Assembly (NCBI GenBank): GCA_009869945.1
Contig: WIXG01000226.1
Location: 62,001 to 126,000, forward strand
Direction of reading: 5' to 3'
Origin: Mesaphorura yosii
Lineage: Eukaryota > Arthropoda > Collembola > Poduromorpha > Tullbergiidae
DNA: 64,000 bases
Shown here: piece after piece, positions 26,101-34,830 of the stretch
How the letters are laid out: the number at the start of each line of letters is the position of its first letter
Numbering within the stretch: the first letter of the stretch is position 1
The notes under the pieces: model-generated
Database searches by the model: none
Told to the model about the DNA's origin: nothing
What the model saw: the letters and a program-made list of their open reading frames with translations, nothing else
Translations under genes and position numbers: made by a program

Positions 26101-27163
26101 TCTGAACTACGACGCAAATGTAGCACAAAATTCTTCATGCATTAGAAAGTTGGAAATCAATGCTATGTTAATGCATTCGTACTTTCCAGCATCTCCTGTT
26201 CCAGGACAGTCGCGAAAAGTCTCAAAGGCGGGTTTCACTGCATACGGCCCGTTGGCACAACGTGCGCCTTGCTTACAAAGGTTTACCATATGACACATCC
26301 TTCTTAACTGAGTCAATATTGTCATATTATTAAAATTCCATTCTCCCAACCTCGTACACGATTCGAATGTTTACTCAATGAAGATACGTGCTTAACCACA
26401 ATGGGAATGACTCAGGTTCGAAGTTCGGGAAACGATAATGCATCATCAAACTCGCCAGTAACCAAACAACAGTCTAAAGCGGTGTCATAATCATAATGCA
26501 GTTTATACCTTACCTGTTACCAAAAGAGGTTCTCCAGAACTCCGCAGCATCCGACTTTGTTATGCGAAACGTATCACCGGTAAACACGCCGTTTGGAAAT
26601 AGCGCTTTAAGTTCACTCAACATGTGGCTAAACACTAGACTGAGTTTCGTCAAATTGCGGCGATAATGTTGTGTTTCGTCGAACATTTTATCTTTTCCCT
26701 CTTTGAATAACTTTATAGCTTGTTTACACTTATTCATTTGATTCTCGACGAAGAGCCGAAAGTACTCGTTATTGTTCAGCACAATCAGTTTGTCTTCGTA
26801 CTTGGAATGAATGAGTCTTAAATGCTGGTAAGTATCCGGCAGAATATCCAGGATGAATGGCGGTGAGTTCTTGAGGTTCATTTTCGGGTGTTGACACAGC
26901 TTGACGACTTTGTCCATCAGCTTCCACGTTTTCTCCAGAGTTCGTTTGTCGATTGTGAGTTTCGGAGGTGCCATTGAGAAAGCACCGTGGAGCTTTGAAA
27001 ATAGCGATGAAATACTATTTTCTGACATTTGAGCTTTTGGATGACTTGATGCCGCTGCAGTTGACCTGCCAGTGATGAGCCCACCAGCACCGATGGCTGT
27101 GGTGGAAGCCGTTGTGGTAGCGGTACTAGCACTATGATTATTCGCCATTCCTCTTACTTTCAT
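19212..27163 (-). CDS. Cbl: Cbl E3 ubiquitin-protein ligase, 13 coding exons
   Basis: Exons in transcript order: 27163..26514, 25522..25376, 25207..25140, 24584..24521, 24438..24377, 23891..23816, 23672..23624, 22329..22159, 22080..21940, 20935..20855, 20623..20370, 20291..20152, 20104..19212. Every junction is GT-AG, and the summed length (2796 nt) is a multiple of three, giving 931 aa. Domain order is four-helix bundle, EF-hand, SH2-like domain, RING, proline-rich region, tyrosine motifs, UBA: the complete Cbl layout. The protein binds phosphotyrosines on activated receptor kinases and ubiquitinates them for endocytosis. The start could instead be the in-frame ATG at 27148 (five residues shorter, better Kozak context). 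A 491-aa short form ends at 21892 if the donor at 21939 is not used. Confidence 0.95.
20152..20935 (-). CDS. Cbl: Cbl exons 10-12: proline-rich linker
   Basis: Exons 20935..20855, 20623..20370 and 20291..20152 encode a low-complexity linker. It contains the SH3-ligand motif [10 protein letters not shown] and a second Pro/Arg patch ([15 protein letters not shown]), the type of site used by Grb2/drk- or CIN85-like adaptors in the family. The third exon is Gly/Asn/Ser-rich ([16 protein letters not shown]). All junctions are in frame (phases 0, 2, 1). Confidence 0.88.
21479..21670 (+). CDS. Unrecognised 63-aa ORF nested antisense in a Cbl intron
   Basis: It starts with ATG ([14 protein letters not shown]) and ends with TAG, lying wholly in the intron between Cbl exons 9 and 10. 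The composition (many Lys, Glu, Gln and a predicted helix [15 protein letters not shown]) looks protein-like, but no domain is recognised, no splice partner was found, and a longer frame overlaps on the other strand. It may be chance. Confidence 0.2.
   Translation: MHNHSHSKQAIEFLTTVYELAKKDEGKKVVSTFANEQGQFQSAKQCKNLELAEHLNSHNYKAK
21892..22329 (-). CDS. Cbl: Cbl exons 8-9: linker helix, RING finger and alternative short end
   Basis: Exon 22329..22159 carries the linker ([20 protein letters not shown]) and the first part of the [17 protein letters not shown]. Exon 9 (upper end 22080) completes it with CPFC. The zinc ligands follow C-x2-C, C-x-H-x2-C-x2-C and C-x2-C as in all Cbl proteins, and the E2-contacting Trp (LTSWQ) is present. 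A phase-0 donor (GTAGAC at 21939) after DEDDE leads to exon 10. If it is ignored, the frame runs 15 more codons ([15 protein letters not shown]) to TAG at 21892, making a Cbl without proline-rich tail or UBA. Confidence 0.93.
22593..23444 (+). CDS. Small C2H2 zinc-finger gene nested antisense in a Cbl intron
   Basis: Exons: 22593..22691, 22765..22872, 22955..23037 (optional), 23082..23444. It starts [20 protein letters not shown]. Exon 2 holds a finger with an unusual C-x9-C spacing ([11 protein letters not shown]) followed by 12 residues and VHVAA. Exon 3 holds a second finger ([20 protein letters not shown]). Exon 4 is 120 codons with no recognised domain ([10 protein letters not shown] to LGGQTIE). 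Exons 1 and 2 end in phase 0 and exon 4 starts in phase 0, so skipping exon 3 gives a 189-aa protein whose finger ends H-x3-H across the junction. Including exon 3 shifts the frame and stops at once; reading on without splicing stops at 23039..23041 (97 aa). The gene fills the intron between Cbl exons 7 and 8. It is probably a nucleic-acid-binding protein. Confidence 0.55.
23624..24584 (-). CDS. Cbl: Cbl exons 4-7: SH2-like domain
   Basis: Four small exons (24584..24521, 24438..24377, 23891..23816, 23672..23624) encode [60 protein letters not shown] and [17 protein letters not shown]. The Arg in YVFRLSCTR is the conserved SH2 phosphotyrosine-binding arginine. Introns are 82, 485 and 143 bp; the 485-bp intron holds an opposite-strand open frame. 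Confidence 0.95.
23992..24267 (+). CDS. Unrecognised coding-like ORF nested in a Cbl SH2 intron
   Basis: This plus-strand frame occupies most of the 485-bp intron between Cbl exons 5 and 6 and ends with an acidic tail ([20 protein letters not shown]) and a TAA. There is no good start ATG; it would need an upstream exon, for example through an acceptor near 23997. A CTAC tandem run at 24061 keeps two frames open across its first part, which weakens the case. No domain is recognised. Confidence 0.22.
   Translation, partial: SKEQTASQEINAKTLLTPRSLRILPTYLPNGKSCKQQSGMFAKKNCNAVHGDNDRFPFPTQVHIDSSSIKYLNDIFDDDKTQDTDSLESET
24061..24079. repeat. CTAC tetranucleotide microsatellite
   Basis: Four CTAC units plus a partial fifth, inside the intron between Cbl exons 5 and 6 and within the antisense ORF there. 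Confidence 0.85.
24828..24968 (+). CDS. Short ORF with a SUMO-interacting-like motif in a Cbl intron
   Basis: A pyrimidine-rich tract and acceptor (TTTCTAATTTCAG) end at 24823, followed by ATG at 24828. The 46-codon frame begins [16 protein letters not shown]; the hydrophobic VVTI followed by Ser and acidic residues resembles a SUMO-interacting motif. It runs to TAG, or could splice onward from about 24932. It lies between Cbl exons 3 and 4. No partner exon was identified, so this is only a candidate first exon. Confidence 0.25.
   Translation: MSKKAEVVTISSDEEGIPEKKKWTEMQSQTDRTSQGVIDLLAFVLL
25140..25522 (-). CDS. Cbl: Cbl exons 2-3: EF-hand part of the TKB domain
   Basis: Exon 25522..25376 encodes [20 protein letters not shown] and [20 protein letters not shown], the atypical EF-hand region (about residues 217-266). 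Exon 25207..25140 continues with [20 protein letters not shown]. The intervening intron is 168 bp. Confidence 0.95.
26514..27163 (-). CDS. Cbl: Cbl exon 1: N-terminus and four-helix bundle of the TKB domain
   Basis: After a Ser/Thr/Ala-rich low-complexity leader ([16 protein letters not shown]) comes the conserved four-helix part of the tyrosine-kinase-binding domain, with family hallmarks such as [20 protein letters not shown] and [20 protein letters not shown]. The exon ends in phase 2 at FGN before donor GTAAGG. One uninterrupted exon covers roughly residues 1-216. Confidence 0.95.
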
Positions 27164-28073
27164 TTCTCGGCTTTCATACCACAACTGCGTGTCTCAATTT
27201 GACAAAATAAAATAAAATCATGAAAATGAGTAGTTCGCCAACTTGAACAATGTGTGAGTGTGACTGAATTCTTGATGCTTAATATCATTTGGTTCAGTCC
27301 AGGTTCCAGAGAACCTTTAGAAGGTCGTCGGTCGTCGTTCGAGGTTGTCAAATACGAATGAAGAACCAAGCAGCTTCAACTTGGACTTGGCAATTTTATA
27401 GCTTCGTTCGTTGAGTTTGAGTCGACCGGGACACGACGGAAAATTCCGGTGCTGTTCACACTTTGACTTGCAGCACTACAATGCTTAGCGTTCAGTCAGA
27501 AAGCGTTGTTGCAAAATAATCTGCAATAAAGAGCAAATATGACTTTCACTTAATGATTCACTCATGAAACATGCTGGTAACTGTTAAATACAAGCTAAGT
27601 AGCGACAAAATGTTGATGCTTTTAGAGTTGCAACATTTTTAGCCGATGATGACATTCTGAGGTTATGCATACTAACAGCGTCGTTGTCGTTATTATTCGT
27701 GCATGTTGATGATTTCTGGCAAATTGATGTAAATGTTCAACGACCCAACTTGCGGCTAATATTTAACTTACTCTTATCCTCGTAAACTATTTCTGTTACT
27801 GATACGCAAGGAACGTGAACTGCTTCCAAAGTGTTAATAATAAGTGACATGAAGACATAATTATGCAGCCCGTCCTGTATAAGAGCGACAATTTGACACT
27901 AGTCTAACGTCCGCGAACTAACTAAAATGAGGGTTGAGGATATAACGTCTAATTACGGTTCACGAACAACGCTTTGATGAGACTGCAACCACATCCGCTT
28001 TGGATTATTACAACTATTTCCGTCTTCTCTGTCTTCTCCCAAATCTCAATGGCGAGAACACCTGAGCCGAGTC
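27164..28073. other. Cbl 5' untranslated region and upstream sequence
   Basis: The Cbl frame is open for a few codons above the chosen ATG (to 27184). Beyond that I see no further exon. The transcription start and any 5' non-coding exon of Cbl should lie in or beyond this stretch; no TATA box is obvious. Confidence 0.4.
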
Positions 28074-28241
28074 ATGAAACATGAAACCAATTATCACAAG
28101 CGGATGGGTACGACAGATCCCATTCAATGGCTGTACAGCATGCGCGCTATGCACACCCAAAGTTTCATGACTCCGTCCAACTGGTCCAACGAAGCTGATT
28201 CAGCGCAATGGAATCCAGGATGCACTGACGACTGGCTACCG
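28074..28241 (+). CDS. Candidate orphan first exon (56 codons)
   Basis: The frame starts MKHETNYHKRMGTTDPIQWL and runs to DWLP before a good donor (GTGAGC), in phase 0. The composition (Trp, Met, Asn, no long hydrophobic run) looks more like coding than like translated AT-rich DNA. No matching acceptor or family was found, so it may equally be chance. Confidence 0.22.
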
Positions 28242-31200
28242 GTGAGCTTAAACGAATCACTAAGCACAATTTCAGACGGTGGGTGTTTGGTGGCCGACTG
28301 ACAGCGCCCATCAACAACGTGGTATGATTGTCAAATGTATTTGCAATTTGGTATTAGCTTATCAGAACCTGATATGCAGCTTCAATTCATTCCGGACTCC
28401 GTGCTTCCCAGCCCAGAACGAAACCACACGTCAAGTTCATAGGACTAGCATGAATGACAGTAACGGCCCGACCTCAACCTTAGTAGTTCTTAGTTCTTGT
28501 CTGCTATTTGCAAATTTGCTGACATTACAGTCCACAATGCCAACTAAAACGATTGGGTTATTGGGATGCTGAGCTAGCTGAACCCGTACGCATGTCAATG
28601 GTTTTGGTTTGCTATCCAGCATGTATTAACACCAAACCTTTCATTACATAATGAGTAACTATTCTGATTGCAGTGCACTGCAGAAATTTGAATTGCAGAA
28701 TCGATTTGTGGCTACGATGTGTGCTTGTTGTGGGTTGCAAAATGAATAACGCGTTGACATTAGTTAAGCTTGATAGCTGAAAGATTACTAAATTACTATC
28801 AAGTGTGTACTTATACACATTGCATAGGTAAAGCAATTTACGTCTCACTCAAGAGGAAGATATATTTAGACGCTGATCTTATCTTAGTGCTGATGCGCTT
28901 CGCCAGCCTTCAGGGTTTGCTGGATGCACGTAATGTAGCGCACTGCAGCAGTCTTTCATTCATTATCCCACTCATACTCCGCTATACGCACTAAATTACG
29001 ACGCGATTAATATTATCATTAACTCATCACATTCATCATCAGTCATTCATTCCCACCATCACGACGATGAATCTTGACAGAATGTGTACGTTCATTATTT
29101 CAGCCTGTCTTTCTTGAGTTATATCATATTAAGAAAATATTATCTTTAAAAAATCCATCACCATCGCCAGAAACCGCATAACATTAGCAATTTGCGATTA
29201 CAGAGCAGCGCAGCATCGCAGTCGTGAGTAACTGAAGTTCTTTCATTTCAATACCCTTCCCTCTGGCTCATTCGTGCACTAATGCAGGATATTATTTTTT
29301 TTTAAATAATAAAATGCAAATGTCAAAGCCATTCATTCATTCATTTGGCTGACTATCTCTTTCCTTTTTAGCAAAATTCGCAATCATCATCATCGTCGTG
29401 GTCGTAATCGTTACCACTAGTTCCACAATGTACAATGTAATGGGTGAGTCTAACGTAACGAAACGTGAATACTTTTCTGTTTACGCTGGCTGGGAATGAG
29501 TCGAGAGTGACAGAGCGGGCGCAAGGCAATGCAAATGCAATGGGCAAAAGTAGGAAACGGATTTTGACTTGCCAATTTACTCTACTAGGCCTATTCATCT
29601 CAGTCGTTTCTTCTCCACCATGCCTTCCCGAATTATTCCGACAGTTATTCGTCCTGAGTTTGCGTTGTCCATTGTTGCAGCCATTTAGTCGTAGTCACTG
29701 TTCTTTGTTAAGCGTACACCATTGAACGTTTGCAACCAAGTCAAAAACCAATAAATAAGACTAAATTCTACTGTCTGGTCTAAATATCTGAATTCTACGA
29801 AAATGATTGAGCCAATAAGCTCTGATTTCAGGAGATCTCATCACATTCTCATTAACGAATCTTAATTTTAGGAGACAACCCAGACAGCTTGCAAACTAAT
29901 ATCATAGGTATGCTTTAGCATGCTTTTCTTCCAAGAATTAGAGTTGCCTTCTTTAATATCTTTAATGTTGAAAAGTCAAGGACAATGTACATAGATGAAG
30001 TCTCCTTTCACTGGGAAAAGGAGGATGTAAGAAATTCCGCCGACGCCTACATCCACCATCGATCAAATTACAGCACCTTGAGTATGTCCGCGCACGCTGC
30101 ACGCAATAAAGAACCAAATGGTTGATAGTGTTGAATAATGGGTAGGCATATTTTCTTACAATAGTCCTAAATCATTCCAGAACCAAGTCAAGCACATAGA
30201 AATGACTCTTTTTTCGCTTCGATTCATGTGTCTCGGGTTTCATGAACTTCATAAATAAGTCTTTAATAAGAAAAAATTAATGGCTTAACCTTGAACTTTC
30301 CAAGCACTGATCACTTGTGCTGTGCTGGAAAGTTTTCCCACTGATTGGATGAGCTGGATGAACGTACAATATTCGGGGTATACCGCAAACTGTAATTGCA
30401 ATTTGCCCTTAACAATATTTATCTTTCCAGTCAGGAAAGTTCATATCCACATTTTTCACATCATTCTCTTTGAACTCTGAAACTTTCTCCCGCTGGTAGG
30501 AAGGAATTATCTTCTAATGGCCAATTTCATTTATTGATATGTAATCATAAATAAGAGTTTTCAGGATTCAATGAACTGTCAGCATTTCCAATTTACTGGT
30601 TCATGCACATTACATTTACACATTCAATTTTACTGGTTCATGGCTCTTTGTAGTTTGCCAAATCAATTAGTGGAAAGTGCAGATTAGAAGCAGTTCACTC
30701 GCATCTCGTTTGCATTTTCGCACTTGCTAATTCCCATTTGGAGCGCAAAAACAAATGTGGAATGTGGCCGGGTCCTTTTGATCTACGACTTTAACTTTTT
30801 ACTACGTTAATGGCTCCTGGATGTGGTAGTGAATAATTAAATCATAATTATCGAGCGGGTTCGCAGCGTGCACGGTGAAGGAAGGAGCGAAAGAACTAAA
30901 CTAGCAACACTTTTCCTAGAAGCCAGCTGTTCAATTCCGACTGTGCAGCTCAGCGTGAAGGAACGAAGGTGAACAGTTCAGAGTGCAGGTGATGATAACG
31001 ATAGACGCAAGAGCGTTTAGAGCAAACAAAATTATGTCCTAGGCTATTATTAGGAACGTGCTTCCTACCGCACCGTGAGACAAAAGATTGGGCATGGAAA
31101 CTGTGTAGGCGTAGGTCTTACCTTATGCATGCAAGGACGAAAAACCTTATCGGAGGTGATTATATACTATGTGCGCTTATTCGCCGTAATGCTAATTTTA

Positions 31201-34086
31201 TACATGCTATACTACCTGCTACGTATTGACTAAAAATGATTCATGACGCATGAATGAATCTTTAGTTACTTCAGTTCGATGATTCAGAAGCAGAAAATCC
31301 TAAAATCGTTAGCACAAACGAGCGTGGAATAGGAAAATCCATTTTCTTCCAGGAAAACTACTAGCTTTTAGAAAGTCCTGAGCTGTGTTCTCACCCTGGA
31401 AGAAGCGTGGCCTCATTTTTTAATATTATTCTACAAAGATCTGGTCAAAAAACCAGACTGGTCAGGAAGCTTCAAAATTTAAATTCTTTATTTTTAATCT
31501 ACGTCGAAAACCAAGAAACTTTGACTAGCCCTCGGTTTCCATTAGAGCCGTCGTTTTCGAGATATTTGAGCTTAAAGGTTTCAACTTCAAAATTAATATC
31601 TCCCGCCATAGTGAAAATTTTGACTCCGGGTAAATTTCTTTGGTGTTCTTAGGCAAAGGGGTCCCTACCCATAAAATTTCGTCCAATTCTGAAAAATTTC
31701 GGTTTCCTTCCCAAAGCATAGAACTTCTATGCTATCAAAATCGACATCGACAAAATCGAAAGGGCGGACAGGCACTAGTTATCCTGTCTGACGTCTTATC
31801 ATAAAATAGTTGCGGCGTATGTCAAATCTAAGTTATTAAAATCCCAGGAATGAACCGTGCTAACATTGAAATGGACGTTGCAATATACATTAATGCCCTT
31901 TCATTTTCCGATGCGGTTCCACTTACGAACTTTGCTGCTTACAAATTATTCATTTCTAGCAGCAATAGAGGTAGGTTTTTGGACCCGATGTACTTGAGTT
32001 GTGCACGCAATAGTTAATTCGACTGGGCACACCCATTACACCTCAAAAATCAATTAGCAATATGACGATTCCCAAATTTCCTTACCTGTCAATTCCTGCC
32101 GACGTCCATTCAAATCACTTTAAGTATGGAAGCAGACAAGTAGAGTTCAATTCACGATGAACGCCAAACTTAAATTAAATGAAGCGAATTGGCATTTTGT
32201 TTCCCACCGTATCAGACAATTACAGCTTTCAAAAGCTCGACACACTACAGCCTAAATATTACATGATGAAATTCCGCAATAATTAAACAGATAAAACCAC
32301 TTGAGTAATACCAACGTTCGATCTGCCTTACTTTCGGCTTTGATGTCAAGTTGAAAGTTTACGACATTATTGTTGTTCCTTCATTGTTATTGCTATTGCT
32401 GAATTGTTGGTTCTTGATGCCTGGCTGAGCTGAGAGTTGAGTTCACATTTTACATTTCCTCCAACACAACAATGCACTCGCATCAGCAAAGTAATTTCAC
32501 AATTTGTAAAGCAGCAACAAAATCTGTTAACGTTGGATCTTGCACTCAACACTGACTGATATACTCTTCGCACTGTTGGCCGCGCACTTGCTCTCGCACT
32601 ACGCGTTTTTACCTGTTGCAACAATAAACTTGGTCTTAGTCCAACAATGCAATGCACTGGCTGCCTCGCTGCACTTACAATAAAACTGTTTGTCGAAATC
32701 TTGAGAAGAAAATTGACTCGCCGTCCGTCGGTCGACGTACCATGCCGTGTGCCCTAACTATTGTTGCACTCTCGGTCCTGCAGCGCAATAATAAAATGCT
32801 TAATGTTGATCTCCGCCGTGCCGTTGTGCAGTCTGCAACTAAAATCAGGTTGGGTTTTCACTTGGAGTGAGAAATAATACGACGACACGATCGCGGATTA
32901 AACTGAATTATACCTTGTTACGATGCTATGAAGTTTATTGTAGGAGGGAAGTCGAAGTTGTTGCTGGCTGATGTGATGTTACAAAGCAATGAATTGCACT
33001 GAAACTGATGAATAAAGAAAGAGCTAACCCACCTCACCTATGTGAGCTGATAAATATTATTGCGCTATATAACAACTCTTTACTCACACGGCTGTGCAAG
33101 ATCTTTCACTCGCTCTTCTAGTCATAGCCTTGCAAATGAATGAATGAATTCCATGTACTTTAGTGTTTTGATGAAGGAATGGCAATGGAATGGGTTTGAT
33201 GCGTAGCTAAAGCAAGTGCAAAAAAAACGAGTCCCATCAGCTAGTTGCAGCCGCCAAGCAGGGCAAAGCGAAGGAGGCTTTCCCAGTCTGCTAGTAAGAG
33301 TAGTTCCGACTGCGACATGCGACTAGACTAGAGCCAGATAGCTCCTACGAAATGTACCGATGACGTGATTCCACACTCCACACTCGCCACATCCCATTCT
33401 TGAGAACGGCCTTTCGCTGCCGTGCCGCGAAGAAAGCCTGCTACTACAACCTGAGATGACAGCAGCCCATACTGATCAAGTTTCCACGAGAAACTCAAAA
33501 TAATTTACATCAATATCAAGACTGTCGGTTGCATTATATAGGATATTAAGAATATCAATGGGAAATTCGTGAGACATGGATCAGGATTTTCGACTTTCTC
33601 CCTCAGTTCATGTCCGTATTATCTGACACCAATGCTCTATGAAGTCGATTTTTTTAGACAAATAGCAGCGGTTTTCAGACGTTTCAGAAGATACGAGCTT
33701 TGAGTGTGCAAATTACAATGCGAAGTTGCTTTCACGTAGAAATTCCAGCGAGAGGTGATACACGGCATTTCAGCAATGATGAATGATATGCTATGTTTAC
33801 ACAAAATTACTTTATGAATTCTACCAGAAAATTCGAAATTACTAAATAAATAAGACAATTATTACGTGTGAACAATGTAATTTCATCGCACAGGAGAAAT
33901 TGATTTAATGGTATTGTAAGAAATGGTACATAAAATGAATGAATTCACTCCCAAAGAGTAAAGCACAGAAGTTGTAAAAATTTTACAATCAATCGTTACT
34001 ATCAGTCAACTTCCGCTGAATTCTTAGCATCAATACCAATGTGCATCCTTTGATTCTGTTTTATCTTCATCCAATTTCAATCCAAT
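28242..34086. other. Intergenic region without a supportable gene
   Basis: The sequence is AT-rich with simple repeats: an ATTC-type run near 29330 and an AATG run near 33136. The overlapping short frames lack motifs. One segment near 31.4-31.76 kb looks different in texture and is listed as a possible dispersed repeat. The 3' end of the Ntf-2 transcript should extend into the top of this interval. Confidence 0.4.
31395..31800. repeat. Possible dispersed non-coding repeat
   Basis: This stretch has a texture unlike its neighbours: C- and T-rich phrases, repeated AAAATTT and GGTTTC words, and a hairpin TCTGGT/ACCAGA at 31440..31457. It resembles the high-copy, non-coding repeats common in arthropod genomes. 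No terminal inverted repeats or target-site duplications were found and the ends are approximate. Copy number cannot be judged from one window. Confidence 0.3.
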
Positions 34087-34830
34087 TTATCCTAAGTTAT
34101 GAAGTCCAAGTCGAAAAATGTCATGTTGACAAAAGAATGCACCGTCAGGTGATTGCTTGAGTACAAAAGTTTGAGAGAATGTGTGTACGGGATCATCATC
34201 CGTCTAAAGACAAAAGATATATTTGCAGTTGAGCAGAATAGATTATTAACGAAACGATTAAGTTTAGATGCAGAACGCGAGAGCGCATTGCTCACTTTAC
34301 TTACCTTTAATTGTCCAATCACATTAATCAAGATTCCGCCATCAAACATTGGTTGGCAGTCCACGGATGTAATCTGGTGATGAATTTGTTGAAATGTTAA
34401 TCCCTGAAACAGCCCAAACAGCACAATTACGTTAATGAAATGCTATTTGACCACACAAGAAATCTCTAAGCAGGCGGTTATGTCATGAAATACAAATACT
34501 TACACTGAATTTTTCCATAATCTTTTGTGCACCCTGGCATTGGACTCCTTCGAAGCTCATCAAGGAATCAGTTGGCTAAAGGAAATTAGAGTAAAACACA
34601 TTATAAAATAATTAAGAGTAAGATAAGTAAAATGATTAAAATCGAAGTAATCCAAACTAACAGGATATCCCACGTAAGTATATTCTGCTCTATCCAGGCG
34701 AATGTAATCAATCATGACTTACGTGGTAAAGATTCGTGAGACTTCCTCGCGACTGAATGTTGTCAAACAACGTGTAGTATTGCTGCGTGAACGATTTGCC
34801 AATTGCTTCGTATTGAGGATTGAAAGCCAT
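34087..34830 (-). CDS. Ntf-2: Nuclear transport factor 2, complete four-exon gene
   Basis: Exons in transcript order are 34830..34723, 34575..34504, 34403..34305 and 34203..34087 (stop TAA). All introns are GT-AG and phase 0, and together they give 131 aa, the normal length of the family. The protein starts MAFNPQYEAIGKSFTQQYYT and carries the hallmarks DSLMSFEGVQCQGAQKIMEK, QITSVDCQPMFDGGILINVI, and a C-terminus FFCQHDIFRLGLHNLG. NTF2 binds RanGDP and FxFG nucleoporins and carries Ran back into the nucleus. The acidic DDDP before the last strand is as in the fly protein. The three introns are 101-147 bp. A small apparent frame at 34662-34705 in the first intron is not an exon. Confidence 0.96.

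Noticed and set aside
34662-34705. Possible extra Ntf-2 exon reading AEYTYVGYP between exons 1 and 2
   Set aside because: It has no phase-compatible acceptor, would require an intron of about 33 bp, and the direct join of exons 1 and 2 (NLYH to PTDSL) matches the fly NTF2 protein without a gap.
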